Assembly: GCA_009617715.1 (NCBI GenBank)
Contig: VTFK01000470.1
Span: forward strand, 62,001 to 126,000
Reading direction: 5' to 3'
Origin: Plectrocnemia conspersa
Taxonomy: Eukaryota > Arthropoda > Insecta > Trichoptera > Polycentropodidae
Length of the DNA: 64,000 nucleotides
The first letter of the stretch is position 1. The number at the start of each line of letters is the position of its first letter. The position numbers and the translations under genes are program-made. The notes beneath the pieces are model-generated. The model worked only from the letters and a program-made list of their open reading frames with translations. It searched no databases and had not been told where the DNA came from. This document shows positions 12,001-24,499 of this stretch, one piece after another.

Positions 12001-12289
12001 CTTTATCACTCACCAAATTACCCATTTTGCAATTAAATAGCATAAAATAATTTCTTTAATTGTAAATGTAAAAGTGGTTAAATTAATGAACCTCACAAAT
12101 ATTTTGTACTGAGAATAAGTGATCTTTAGAACAGACTTGGTTACATATATTTTAATATTTTAGTCACATTTGCTTATAGTAGTTTAAGTTATACCTTATC
12201 AATAATAACAAAATCGCTGTTGTACAGTAATAATAAATTATTGTAGGTGACCAAATGCTTTTAGTAGTTTTCACTATTTGGTGACAATA

Positions 12290-12720
12290 GTTTGAGTTTG
12301 GCAAACGATACACGTCTCATTCGTTATTCTACTTCTTGTTAGACTAACTTGGCTTCGATATGAAATTATTAACTTCATTAACCGTGCAAAATTGAAGGGG
12401 TTTATCCCAAGTCCCGCGAAAAAACTACCCCCTAAACAATATCAACATTGCCTCTCAAAGTTTTGTTACGTAAGCAGTTAATATTTAATCAATCGTTCGC
12501 TCTACGTATCGAAAACCAAACATCAATACGCCGAAGATCACCGTTAAAAGTTTGTCAACTCGGTTTTGGCAAAACATACACACACTCATGAGTGAAAATT
12601 AACAATTTCATACGTGCAAACATTTTAACCAAACAACAAGTTTTGTATTAATCGTGCACGCGTGTAACGAGTTTGTTTTATTAACGGGTAAACGTATAAC
12701 GTGAATTTTGCACACTAAAA
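12290..12720. promoter_or_regulatory. Island of ordinary composition
   Basis: Moderate GC without reading frames. It includes GGGGTTTATCCC (12399-12410) and several GCAAA/TTTGC words. Candidate non-coding element; nothing firmer can be said. Confidence 0.2.
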
Positions 12721-13609
12721 ATATATTATGTACATAAGCGAGTGAATCACGTGCAAAAATCAGCTATTTTATACTTTAAATTTATATATCTTTGCATATA
12801 AAATAAACATGTGATAGTGATTATTAACCAATTTAAATTAATAATACTATTCTAGAACTATTTTAATTTAAAACATGTATTTGAATCAAATCTAACAGTC
12901 GTGTATAATAATGATATTGCCTATACCTATGAAATTTATTTTAAATTATATGTTTAATCCATACTAATTTGTAAAATTAACTTAAATTAATAACAGGTCT
13001 ATCGCTCCAATTAAATTTTATGCCTGATATTAATAGAAAGGAATGAAAAGTTATATTGGTTCAACGTAGTTAAATGTAAATATTTATTTATAGAATAATT
13101 TATGCAAAGATATTTTAAATTACACAGAAATAACTTCCATTTATGGAAAAAAGATAAAACTAAGCATATCGCTGTTCTTTGCTAGCTAAATTATTAAAAA
13201 TTATTCTGTACTGTAATATATTATCATTGAAATTACTTATTTGTTGCTTAATTGCATATCTTTAAGATTTATAATATTATACAATCTTATACATAATTTA
13301 ACGATGACCTGTTAATTTTTTCGTAATTGTTTTAAAAATGATCAAAAATTTGTTGTGAATGATTTTCAATACTCAAATAAATAATAAACAAGTTCTGAAG
13401 TGCCACTCTTTTGAGTTTCCAAATTTAAATTTTGTTTCGAAAAAATTTTTATGAAGTATTATTTATTTTAATGTATTTTAATTCAACTTTTAGTAACTTC
13501 AGCTTTCAGGTTTAATAATAAACTTGTTGATACGTTATAAAATAATACGTCATAAGATATAGCTGCAACTCGGATGAGGATCGATGATGAACTATATATA
13601 TAGTATAAA
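12721..13609. other. AT-rich filler, no gene seen
   Basis: AT-rich with stops in all frames; no repeat recognised. Confidence 0.5.
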
Positions 13610-14200
13610 AATCTATATGGTTGTATCCCTCATAACACGAAATATTCAACCAATCTCACTTATTTTTCTGGAATGCCAAATATTTTCAGAAAATTTATTT
13701 TATGAACGCTGTCGAAAGCCTGCTTAAAGTTTATAAATAGGTGGTACAGTATTAAATCATATTCGTAGGCTTTTTTCAGTGTCTGTTTTATTGTGTGGAT
13801 ATGATCTATAGTAGACCTGTTAGTTCGGAATCCACACTGGTGTACTCCTAATTATTAGAAGAAAATCAGTATATATGAATGTATATATAAAATACTAAAA
13901 TCTAGTATGTGATATGCATATTTTTCTAACCTCCAATATATGATGTTTGAAAATACTTGTGGTGCTCAATAGTGAGAACTCCTTATATTTATCACAATTT
14001 AGTTTACTGTCCTTTTTTCATATGGGTGAAATATTACTGTCTTCCAATCTTCCGGTATTATTTTGTTAAGATAGAAAATTAGTATTTAATGTAGAGATCT
14101 TCTAATATATGTATATTTTTGTTTTTTATATTATTAGCGAAGTACTACTAATATTTCACCATTGTCCTGTTTCATTTATTTACTATTAATAAAAATGCTG
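13610..14200 (-). mobile_element. Decayed non-LTR retrotransposon RT fragment (not the Jockey type)
   Basis: On the minus strand, with frameshifts and stops, the order of a LINE reverse transcriptase is visible. An NGEI-like segment (about 14150-14170) is followed by PEDWKT (14038-14055), a decayed NYR-like finger segment, QCGFRTNRST (13811-13840), and LFINFKQAFDS (13708-13740), which is palm motif A with its usual D changed to N. FGIP-like residues follow. The QCGFR-NRST and FKQAFDS pairing is typical of non-LTR RTs of an RTE-like or related clade and differs from the Jockey pieces elsewhere in the window. It is a pseudogene: motif B, motif C (the YADD box) and the C-terminal end are not found. 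Clade assignment is uncertain; RT identity is firm. Confidence 0.75.
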
Positions 14201-15199
14201 AATTATTACTTTTTCTGATTTTTTAAGTCATTAATAAAGTTAATGACTGCTTGTGCTTTAATACTAATATTGGAAACAATAAGGTTCTACGAATACAAAA
14301 ATAAAGTACTTCACAATTATTTTAAGATATAAGTTATATTGAAATTAACTAAAATTATAAGCGCATATGTTTTGGTAAAAAAAACAACATATTATGTACA
14401 ACAATTAATGCTTTAAAAATATCAGTTATTATTTTAAGAACTTTACGAAACTAATTTATGTTTTAGGGCTGTTCTACTTTTATTTTAATTTAAATAATAT
14501 TGAAAACAATTAAACTAAAAATATAACCAAGTTAATTTATTATCGTCTTAAAAAAAATTGGAATACAGAACTGCGTACTTTTAATAATTCAATCGTTATT
14601 AAAATTTTAAATAAAAAAAAATGATTTTTTAAGAAACATTACTTGGCACAATTATCTTACTAAAATTTTTATTTATTTATGTGTTAATTGATATTTAATT
14701 AACAATAATTTATAAATGGTTGGCAATGAATATTTAAATTTTGCAGATTATTTAATTTTAATTTCTAGCTTATTGGTTTTTTAATAACACTAGAGCGAAT
14801 CCCTTTTATTCCATACTTGCTATGGGTAATTAATTTACATATATGTTTTTAATATATAGAATTTTATATATTTGACATATTTAACAAAAGCTATGTGAAA
14901 AATACATTTAGACAGACTATTTGAAAGATATTATCTAACTATTTAATAATTCTGCTCTTTTGACACTCCAACATTACTGAAACATAGTTCGCTTATTTAA
15001 ATAAGAATTTTACTCTTCTTCTTTCTATCTTGATGTTCTAAGTGACTACCAACCTATTTATTAAAAAATATCATTTTCTCATTTCCTCAAGCTCATATCG
15101 ATAAATAAAATAATATAAAAAAATATGTTAAGTATTCAATCTATCATAATAAAACAAGTCTGAAACAATTAATTGAAACCTGTGTATCTGACAATTAAT
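14201..15199. other. AT-rich filler, no gene seen
   Basis: AT-rich. The first part may contain further decayed sequence of the adjoining RT element, but I could not trace it. Otherwise nothing is seen. Confidence 0.45.
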
Positions 15200-15540
15200 T
15201 TAGCCAAGCAATAATGGAAACCACCTGAAACGGCTACAATCGGATGCTTCAGCCAAACGAGCAATCCGACCCTCGAAAACCGCTCGCAAAATGAGAGAAG
15301 TGTCTCAGGAGTTGCCCTAGGTATCGGTTTTGAGCTCGAAGGTACATATCACCGTACATAGGCACACCTTCGTCTTCTTTACCACCGAGATGCAGTTTTA
15401 ACAAGTCGCAGAACATGCGGCGGGGCCTGCAGCGGACAGATCCATTCCGGTTTGCCGCCCCCGAACCACCCACCGGAAGTTTAGAAAGTGTATGAGGGTG
15501 GGGGTGGAAACGGCAATTGCAAAAACGTATATGTAAATTG
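15200..15540. promoter_or_regulatory. GC-richer island
   Basis: A sharply bounded patch with a minus-strand 74-codon frame (15249-15473) rich in G and R codons by composition. GGGGTGGAAACGGCAATTGC lies at the right edge. There is no known protein match and no acceptor/donor pair that would make it an exon. Confidence 0.3.
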
Positions 15541-16279
15541 AAAATACAACTTTAACTAAATGTGGCTCTGATGTACATATTAACCTTGTGAAGGTTTGAT
15601 AATGTGAATTAAGCTTTAATTAGAATCAACATTTAAAATGAATATTCTACTTATGGTTTGTTTTAACAATATACTTTAGATCATTAAATAATAAAAATAT
15701 TTTTAAATTATATTTATTTTGCAAATGAGATTTATTAAGACTAGTAAATATACTCTTTAATAACTCTAATAAAAAACCTAATGCAGTTGAGAAAACAGCT
15801 GATGTTATAATGGGCAAAATATTTTGATAAACCTTACAATGATACTTGAGATCTTTGAGGCAACAACATTTTTTTATTATTTTAATTAAGATTATTTTAC
15901 CTAGTTTAATAGACTCTAATAAGGTTTTTTAATTAAACTGAGAATCAGACTGAAAAACCGCAACATTGATTGCTTTTTATTATTTTAATTTTACCGTGGA
16001 AGTTATCCGTAATATTTTTTTGTGTTGTAAAGATAATATTTATTTCTGTTCTTATTACTATTTTATTTATTTTTTATTATAAACTTACTTACTATGAGTT
16101 ATGATTGTCGTGTTATAATATTTAAAAATATTGCTATACTTTAAAAATATAATATATTAAAAATAATTTCATTCTGTATCTACGTTTACATCACTTGAGT
16201 GTATATGAATATTAAATACAAATAATATATCATTTTCTAAGAAGCACTTAATAAATTAAACGGTTGATCAAATGACACT
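15541..16279. other. AT-rich filler, no gene seen
   Basis: AT-rich, no frame or repeat recognised. Confidence 0.5.
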
Positions 16280-16480
16280 TCAAAGTGACAAATTTCTCAG
16301 AATGGAATCTAAATACGCGTAGTTAGTTGCCCTTTGGGGACCGTGCAATACGTAATGCTGTTGCCAAATCTTTAAACTAACCGAAAGGATTGCTCTCAGG
16401 GTCTAATGCTCGCGACTCTACCCCCACAAGCCTTCACAGATCACGACCATGCTATATGGCTAATTCAAGTAAGCATTGGC
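16280..16480. promoter_or_regulatory. Small GC-richer island
   Basis: A patch of about 200 bases with no frame; it includes GGGGACCGTGC and CCCCCACAAGCC. Candidate non-coding element. Confidence 0.2.
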
Positions 16481-16799
16481 GTCCGTATTAAAGTATAAAA
16501 ATGTGATATGTAAATGATAAAACAACATAATAAAATATTTACACAGATAAAATATATTGATAATTTTAACAGATATTTCGTGCAGGAGTCAGATTAACCT
16601 CTGTGTTTGATTTCACAAAAATGGGTTGAAACAGTGTGCCATAATAAATCTGACTAGCACAGAAAGACAATAAGTAATGCTATTCAGTACTTTGTATAAT
16701 TTTTTCACAAGTTTAACACAACTAAGCGTGCTCAATTAAATTAAATTTTTGAAATTAAAAATATATTTTTATTTTTAATTTTATTCGTATACCAATTCA
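16481..16799. other. AT-rich filler, no gene seen
   Basis: AT-rich; no recognisable element. Confidence 0.45.
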
Positions 16800-16990
16800 A
16801 TATTCTACGCCCCTGAAAACTGTTGAACCGTCACAGGATTAGCTAGCACCCATCTTCGACTTATTACACCGAAATGCCTTCCCTTGCAACGTTCTCTTAT
16901 ATCCCATACGGGCTCACCCTTTCACCCCTATATACTAGCAAAGTCGCTTGCCAGATTTTATCCAGCTTGTAAATGTTTTCCTGAACGCTT
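16800..16990. promoter_or_regulatory. Small GC-richer island
   Basis: A pyrimidine-leaning patch on the plus strand (CCTTCCCTTGC, CACCCTTTCACCCC) with no open frame. Candidate non-coding element. Confidence 0.2.
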
Positions 16991-18519
16991 ACTGAGCTAA
17001 AAATATTTTTCACATTTATCTGACTAAATTATGTATTTGTTGTACATCTTTTTAATATTTCTACACAACGACGCATCCAGCAAATATAAATATGCGTACA
17101 AAAAAATAATCAATGAGATCAGACAGTTGATATTTTAGTTATTAAGTTGAAAAATTTGTAGTTGAATGGACCTAAAAGCCGTATCTTCAGATTTATCTAA
17201 ATATCCAAGATACATAGTATAAACAAAATATCAAGAAGTAAATGGAAAATTATGCAAATCGTTGGAAAACTAGGATCGTTTTTTTAATCAGATATGCATG
17301 TATATAAAACTAATGTATATAGTATTCAATGATTCCCAATCAATCGCTATATATTTCATATGAGCAAAATACTCTAGCGGCATAATCTTGATATTCTGTT
17401 TGTATAGTAAAAACCTACATGGATTTTGGAAATTATTACTTTTTAGTTGTTTTCATACAAATGTGATATTTGCAATGAACTCAATAAGGTGTTTGTAAAG
17501 ATTTTTATTTATAAAATATATGTATAATTTTCGCTTAATTTTTATTATTTATCACAATTTTTTTCTGTGAGACTAGAAAACCCAATTTGTGATAATCAAT
17601 TGGAATTTTATTAGATAAAATTATAAATTTAAATCTTACGAATCTGATAGAAATATAGAACACTGGGGTTCGTGTGAAATTCGAACCCAGATATTTCGGA
17701 TGTTAGTTATCGATTAACTATTTATTTTGCTGATCAAAGAACTGAACTGCCTAATTAATACTCTTTTTTTTTTTGTTTCTTTTTGTGTTTTTATTGTTTT
17801 TAAGTTAATGTTGTAGATATTCTACTAATAGAATAAACTATTTATCATAAAATTAAAATATATTACATAATTCTATTATAAAATCTGCTACTTAATATAT
17901 TTTAATATATAGTAATTTTATTTTAGAATTGCGTCGTCCTAGAAAATTTATTTTTTAAATTTATTGTGTAAGTAAAATAAACTAATATATAATATATTAA
18001 TTTAAAGATGTTACTAAAAAATTCTCTGTGGGTGACATTTAGAAAATACATACATATACTCATCAAAGATACTAATGAATTCACAATGAACGCTAATATT
18101 TGTATCCCTTATAGATTAAAATTATCGTAATTTTAGGATTTTTCATACCAATAAAAAAATATGAATAGTCTTTTGTGTAAATTAACTTTCTTCACTTTGA
18201 AAAAAAATTAGTTAAAATATTCCATTACCACCATTTTACCACATATGTAATATAATATAAACATATAAATTAAACGCAAAAAATCGTTTTAATTCAATTA
18301 TACTTCATTGCCAATAAATTAATAAGAACAAACAATTTCTTACTGTGAAAAGAATTAAATACTTGGAATCTTCCTATTACTTAATTTTGATGATTTCACC
18401 CTCTTCTTGGTAAGTTCACAATTAATATGAAACTACATAATTTATACTTACAATATATAATTATTATTTATAAAAGATCGTGCTTCTTATAAAACTCTGT
18501 ATATGTTTACACATCAATA
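16991..18519. other. AT-rich filler with one SINE copy
   Basis: AT-rich, no gene. It contains the minus-strand SINE-like copy at 17653-17740. Confidence 0.45.
17653..17740 (-). repeat. tRNA-derived SINE-like repeat, family 1, copy 2
   Basis: The minus strand reads TGATCAGC, TTAATCGATAACTAACATCCG, then TCTGGGTTCGAAT (B box, complement at about 17679-17689) and CACACGAACCCC. The same order appears at 34051-34125 (GATCAGTGG, GTCGATGACTTATACCTG, CCTGGATTCGAAT) and at 7283-7353. The A-box half is partly preserved. This is old and diverged, with no paired acceptor stem. Confidence 0.55.
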
Positions 18520-18830
18520 TCGAATCAATATTTGTCGACGGCATCCGCAAGAGGAGCACGCTAATCCGATTGGGGATGTCGCTTTCTGAGCAGCGCGGCT
18601 GCATGCAAGCAAGGGTGGGTTCTCGTGGTGGCAAAAAGGGGTACATGTGAGCGGTAAGCCGGCACTTGGCCCGAGTAATCGTCGTATTTGGCTCTCCGCA
18701 TAGACTGGGGGCCGCTAATCATTATTTCGCGAATGAAGAAGCGAAAATGCATAAGCGGGCTGGATTAGCGTATAAACACGAGTACTGCTATGTCCTCTAG
18801 GGATGCTGGGTTTGTATTGAAATCGATACA
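18520..18830. promoter_or_regulatory. GC-richer island
   Basis: A sharply bounded patch with two overlapping minus-strand frames (60 and 63 codons), neither recognisable. It includes GGGGGCCGCTAATCATTATT around 18707, a homeodomain-type TAATCATTA core. Candidate enhancer by pattern only. Confidence 0.3.
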
Positions 18831-19082
18831 AGTTTAAAATTCAAAGTTATTTCTGTTCATAGCTTATCATTATTACTTTGGATCAATGCTGCAAATTTCT
18901 GTTTTTTTATTGAAAATGTTTAGCATGATTCTATGAATTTATTTTAAGAACACTAGTTTTTTATAATGATATAAAGAGTTAACACATATCTGTTTAATGT
19001 AAAATTATAAACGGCTCAAAAAAAAAACATTTTCATCGTATACTAAAAAAAACAAAAACGCGCCTCTTTTGTAACCGAGTAT

Positions 19083-19245
19083 CACATTTTTATAATGCTG
19101 GTTCGAGGCGGCTTTGGCGGATTGCAGATGAGAATGTTTGCAGGCAATTGCATCGCATCTTGGAAACATTCACGAAACATTCCTTAAAATTGAAACGGTC
19201 TAGATGGCATCTTATACAATCGCTAACCAAGGGTAGAATAACAAT
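19083..19245 (+). repeat. Dispersed repeat of unknown class, copy A
   Basis: Aligns directly with 48639-48780. Shared blocks in order are CACATTTT-TAAT, TTCGAG-C-GCT-TGG-GG-TTGC, CAATTGCATC-CAT-TTGGA-ACA, AGATGGC and TTAA/CTAA followed by a TAG-ATAA tail. A 95-codon minus-strand frame (19090-19377) overlaps it and extends beyond the shared part, but the two copies do not keep one reading frame. The class is unknown; it may be part of an old DNA transposon. Confidence 0.5.
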
Positions 19246-19389
19246 TGTATTATGCGCATGGTAAAACGTATTATCTAGCGTGCATCTTTTCCAAACAAAG
19301 AGTTTTTTAGCGGTACTTATGGGTGATGAATGTTTCAGGACAAATGTGCTATTGGATGATCCATGCAATATTTCCAATTGTTTGGTAAC

Positions 19390-19900
19390 GAGTAACCAAA
19401 AATGTTGACCTCCAAGATTTTGCTCCTCAGGTTACGTCTATGTTTCTGCGCGATAGTGTTACTTTGTCCACCTACGGAGATATTGATTCGGCGCAACTTA
19501 ATCTATAAATCAAGAAGTAAAACTATTTCCTAATTAGATCGCATTTAGGCCGGGCTCAAGGCGGTCGGAGAGGGCCCCCGGGGGCCGCAGACCTTCTTGG
19601 ACCGCTCCTTCCTCTCCCGGGGACCCTTTGAGATTTAAGGGTCATAACGGAGGGTCGGCCAGATGCTGCAGTCTGACAAATGTTGCGCCACAAATTTTGC
19701 GCCCGGGCTTTAGTTTTACATTATGGCCGGCGATTATCTGCTGTGGTCATCTCAGCGAGTGAGAGAGATAGAAGCCCAAATTGATTGGGCAATTCTATTC
19801 ATTAGGCAGATCGTTAAATTAATCAGCGTTGGTGTGGTCGTAATTAATTTCGACACTCGTTACCCACAAACCCTAGCTTGTGACCTGAAAGTGCTCCAGC
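19390..19900. promoter_or_regulatory. GC-richer island with a 14-bp GC palindrome
   Basis: One of the clearest islands. GGCCCCCGGGGGCC at 19573-19586 is perfectly palindromic. Further on are GCGCCACAAATTTTGCGCCC (an inverted GCGC/GCGC pair) and ACATTATGGCCGG (19719-19731). The 74-codon frame at 19723-19947 has no known match. Probably a non-coding element. Confidence 0.35.
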
Positions 19901-20379
19901 AATATAATAACAATAAATATTCAAACGTTTACCAATATAAGTATTAATCAACCTTCTTAACGTCATACCTCTGATTATACTGCCATCGTTGAATGGAAAA
20001 TGGAACTTGCTTTTTATGTAATTAGGTTATGGCAAATGTGTAAATATGTTGTACTTTCTGTTTTTCTAATCTTCATCTGATTACTTACTTTATCTGTTGT
20101 TTATTTATTTACGCTACTATTAAAAAAATATGATTCATTGATAAATTATATTATATCATAAATTCCTTACATGTCTTTATAAACTGAGTCACTAAGCACT
20201 TCATTTATAACATAGATAGAGATGTACATATATACTTTTTTTATCACTGTGTCTAATTTCTACAATATCTTTACTTTTATTCATATGAACTGGTATTAAA
20301 GGTCTGGTTAAAGATTAAAATACATAAATTAATTTTAAATAATTTTCTTGAATATATATGTATATGATCTTAGCGTTAA
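19901..20379. other. AT-rich filler, no gene seen
   Basis: AT-rich; no recognisable frame or repeat. Confidence 0.45.
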
Positions 20380-20700
20380 AGACCGTTACTCAAAGACACC
20401 TAAGGAATCCGATAATGCCTTTCAGATAGGTTCAATGCGGCCCTCTCCTGGGCCCCCAGGAGGGCTGGCACCCTCCTGCAGATACCGCGAAGCGTCCAAT
20501 ATTTCATTGAATCTGATTTACTACCTGACTATGGTATTATGCAGTATTAGCGAAGAGGTTCGCAACCCCCGATCGGGCCACGCACTGTGTCGCAAGGAAT
20601 TCAATAAACTTTGCCATAAATGAGTGATGATATTAAGGACAGGGTTAACGCCGTCTGCGTCGGTTAGCTCCCTGACAAAATTGATTACATCCATTATATC
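20380..20700. promoter_or_regulatory. GC-richer island with a GC hairpin
   Basis: CTCCTGGG (20445-20452) and CCCAGGAG (20455-20462) form an 8-bp stem around CC, followed by a second CCTCCTGCAG. Also GCCATAAATGAG near 20612. The 91-codon frame at 20348-20623 is unassigned. Resembles the neighbouring island at 19390-19900 in carrying a GGGCCCCC core. Confidence 0.35.
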
Positions 20701-20759
20701 AATAAAATGCTAACACTAATCGATAAATATATATTTAATAAAATATATTTATATTTAAA

Positions 20760-21060
20760 TTCGTCTTCTCAGATAGGAGACGCTTTGTGTCCAGAGACGT
20801 GACGTGGCGACAACTACTGCCTTTTGTTATTAGAAGTTTTCAAACTTTGGTTTAGTTGCAACCGGCGAGGACTTTCACGTGACCACACAAAGGTATCGCG
20901 CAGTTGTATCTATCTGCGTTGGGATATCCATTTTCCATTACAGAAATGGAGTGAGACAGTTGTGTGACAATTGTCAGCACATAGTGCAAGTCCACGAAAT
21001 TGCGGCCATATTGCGGTTATTTAGGTTTGCTTATTTTGAGAATATCCTAAGGCAGTAGTG
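20760..21060. promoter_or_regulatory. GC-richer island with E-box
   Basis: It contains GACGTGACGTGGCG (20798-20811), AAGTTTTCAAACTTTGG (20836-20852), TTCACGTGACCACA (20875-20888, a CACGTG E-box beside a Runt-type ACCACA) and a later region rich in TTGTGTGACAATTGTC. No reading frame. Candidate enhancer by motif content; unproven. Confidence 0.35.
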
Positions 21061-22899
21061 TGTTTTATATATTTGTTTGTAAAATAACCAAAACAAGTTT
21101 TCCTAAACCATGTATGCTTTATAAGTTTCATTTCTCTATGAAATTGTAATTTAAAAAAAGTTTCTTTATTCCTATTAATGTAGTAATCGATGTAAGGTCA
21201 AAGAAAATAAAAGCATTGCTATAGTCAAGACATAAAAGTAAAAAAGTATTACAAAAAACATTACATGTAACTTTACCCTTTTAAATCTTTATTTAAATAA
21301 GGACTATTGTAAAGTAACTATTTACTCCAATACATCACGATAATCGAAAAATAATATATAGTATCTAAAAAAAAAGAAAAATTATAAAATATTTCAATGA
21401 AACGATACGAACCATTTCAGCTTTTTGTAGCTGACATTAAATATATCAATGTGCATTTAAAGCTAGATAGTTCAGCAAAACTAAAATTCTACAATAATAG
21501 TTGGATTGTCAACAGCACCCTTTTGTACTCAATCAGACTATATGCTTAGCGACAAACAACTTTGAAAATCCAGTGAATCGTATTTCAATGCCCCTAAAAG
21601 AAACGCGCTAGGATATAAAAACGGATAATAACTAGATATACTCATATGAAGGTATCTGCTTTTTTTAGATGTTTAAGATATCTTCGTATTTGATTACTCG
21701 GTATTTTAAACTATAGATCTTGATTCAAAAATGTCGTAAACTAAGGTGTCATAGAGTACATGAATAACTGACGTATCATCAAAATTCCTCATAACAAAGG
21801 CAATTAATATTTTTTGTCTTTTACGTGTAGAGAGAAGATTAACTTGCTCTTAAAAATGATACCGAGATCTTTTGTGAAAGTGCAACTAAATAGATCTTTC
21901 GTACCGATATCATTGGAAAATTCTAATGGTTAATAAATTGAGAAAATGTCATCAAATTGCATTTTCCGACACTAAAAGGAAGGCAGATGACGAAAGCTCT
22001 TTTAAACAGAGAACGTTTTTTTTATCTCTAGAGAAACCAATGATGTCTCTTAAAAAAATGCTATGTTTATTTAAAAAATATATATTTATGATAAAGACTA
22101 TCCAATTAGAAATACATACAGCGAAAAAAAGATCGCCCGATCTACTTGTCACTCCAGAAGCAATAACTATTTGAAGAGCATATGTTGAATAATTTTTATT
22201 TAATGAACAGAGAATTTTATACTAAGCTTTATTTTTGTCGCTGCTTTTTAAAGTTTTTTTACAATTTTCTCAATAATTTGATTTTTACATATCTTATAAT
22301 AGAAAGCTTGAAACACACATTTAAAAAAAAAATTTTCTTCAAATGTGTTAGCACGTGTCTCATTGGTATTATTTTTCCTCTGCAATATATGTACTTTAAA
22401 AAACTATTAACTTTTCCTTATGTCTATGACAGTAATTTTTAAATACCAAGCTTTTTAAGAATCTAGACACTGGTCGCGTTTTTATTCTAAGAGATGCTGA
22501 ATATTTTTCTCAAGCAACACATTTTTAATCTTTAAATCTTGTCAATACTTTTTACAACAGGAATATATAGAAATTGTAAAAACGATACGGTTTTGTTTAT
22601 ATGATCTAAAAAATATATTTAAAGCTTTTGTATGATTAACCTATAAAGGGTGGTGAAGCTGTGACCAATTAAAAAAATATATTTGTACCTATAGATGGCC
22701 TTTGCTGGCGACAATAGTTTGCAGTTATGTTTCAACTTTAAAAGTGATTAAAAATGTATATTAATTAGATAAATGTTAGGTAAGATATATCTACAAATTC
22801 ATTATACATTTTTTAATGGTTTTTCGCACAAATAAGTAGTAAAAAATACAAATAAAAAGCCAAGAGAAAAGTGATTTTTCGTATGAATCTTTCTAAATA
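21061..22899. other. AT-rich filler with an unassigned short frame
   Basis: AT-rich. The one frame that looks slightly protein-like is 21926-22174 plus (82 codons, lysine- and serine-rich, KRKADDESS near its start). No family is recognised, a minus-strand frame overlaps it, and no splice or start context supports a gene. The stretch 21480-21900 is less AT-rich with no identifiable feature. Confidence 0.35.
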
Positions 22900-23004
22900 T
22901 TGTTACTTTACAAACCGGTTATTTTTATTTTAGGGATTTTGTTAATATCATTTGCAATTACATACATCAATAATAGAAAATCGGGTCTTAAAAGTGTTCT
23001 TAAG

Positions 23005-23115
23005 CTTCTGAACCACATAGGCCGGTTTACCAGCTATAACCTGAACGATCCATTTACCAGCTTTAATATATATCGTCATTATCCTACGGGCCGGTTTTCC
23101 AGCCTGCAAAAAAAT
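23005..23115 (+). repeat. Thrice-repeated ACCAGC motif, possible DNA-transposon end
   Basis: GGCCGGTTTACCAGCT (23020-23035), CATTTACCAGCTT (23051-23063) and GGGCCGGTTTTCCAGCC (23088-23104) are three direct copies of one motif within 85 bases. Such GGCCGGTTT-type repeats are seen at the ends of some insect DNA transposons and MITEs. The inverted partner was not found within 1 kb. The 81-codon frame through it (22900-23145) is periodic only because of the repeats. Confidence 0.4.
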
Positions 23116-23145
23116 CTGAGAGAATTCTTTTCAATCACCAAATGA

Positions 23146-24499
23146 CAATTATGCTAGATGTCCAAATTATCATTTTGAATCGAGTTTAGACCTGAAAACT
23201 GTTATGATGTGCCGTTCTAATATTGAATTCTAGCAATAAAATTGATTTTATTGTTTTAATCTTTATAAACATCTAATATTTTTATATTTAATAAATATTT
23301 TTATGGTATTGCTAAATTGCTTTTTTTCTAGTCGCATAAAATGTGTGCAAAAACCAAATAAGAGAAACTAAGTTAACAAAAAAATAAATTCGAAATAATC
23401 AAAATTGCTTTTTTAGTAAAATATTCTTACTTTGTCGAAAATGACTAAAAATCTCAGGGTTTTCACAAAAAAGTTGGAAAAACAGGAAACAAAGTCTGCG
23501 TTTGCTAACTATGTAAGTTATTCAAAATGATTTCATATAAATGTAAACAAAGCTACTATTTATCATGCAGCCCTAAAACTAAAATGCAGTCATGTTTGGT
23601 GATATCTTTCAAAAATTATATTTTCTGAACTAACTTACTGATTTTTAATTTATCTAGAAAAATATTATTTTAATTTAAAAATATTTTTATTTTTACTTGT
23701 AGTTTCGCAACAAATGTTTTTAAAGCTGAGACAGTGAACTATGGTTTAATATAGAAAGCTTTACCATTTATTTATTTAATAAACTGGAGGATTAAATATG
23801 ATATTGTGATAAGCCTAATTAAAATTTACAGTTGGTACGACATGCTTTAAAACATACCCAAGTATTTCTTACATAAAGATTATAATATGATATATAAAGA
23901 GTAAGACAGGTAGTTGTTTTTGAAGCATTTAATAGATTGTTGTACTGTGGCTTTTCAATTTTTCAGCGAAAGTTATTCTGCTTAATATTATTTATACATT
24001 TAAAAATCTTTTCTATAAAGTTTAAAGTAACATAATTTATAAAATGATCACATAATTAATAATAATACATCAGTTTGTAATAAAGCATGTATTCATGAAT
24101 TTTTTTTTAATATCTCTCTCGAACTATTTTCTTAATTGTCAGTGAGGCTCTAAGAAAAAAAAGTTTTAAGTCCCTTAAAAATAATTTGTTAAATCTGCTT
24201 ATTGATTATGTTGATAATACAGAAGTAGTCTGGTCCTTTGCCAATATAAATTTAAATTCAGATAAAGAGGAGATTTAAAGTGATTTTATTCAGATTAGTC
24301 CACTTTTAAAATGATCGTTCTTTTACTCTTTTCAACTCTTAGCATTCTTAGCAATTAGCTTAATATTGCTCTTTTTTATCTTTTGTACAAAACTTTTTTT
24401 TTCTAAACCGAAATACCTCAGCGAGTACAAAACTGCCTTTCTAGGTTTCGTTCTTATGTATGTATTTATATACATAAGATTTTTCTTTCATAAAACACG
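23146..24499. other. AT-rich filler, no gene seen
   Basis: AT-rich with no recognised element. A 96-codon frame starts at 24366 and runs into the next island; it is unassigned. Confidence 0.45.
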
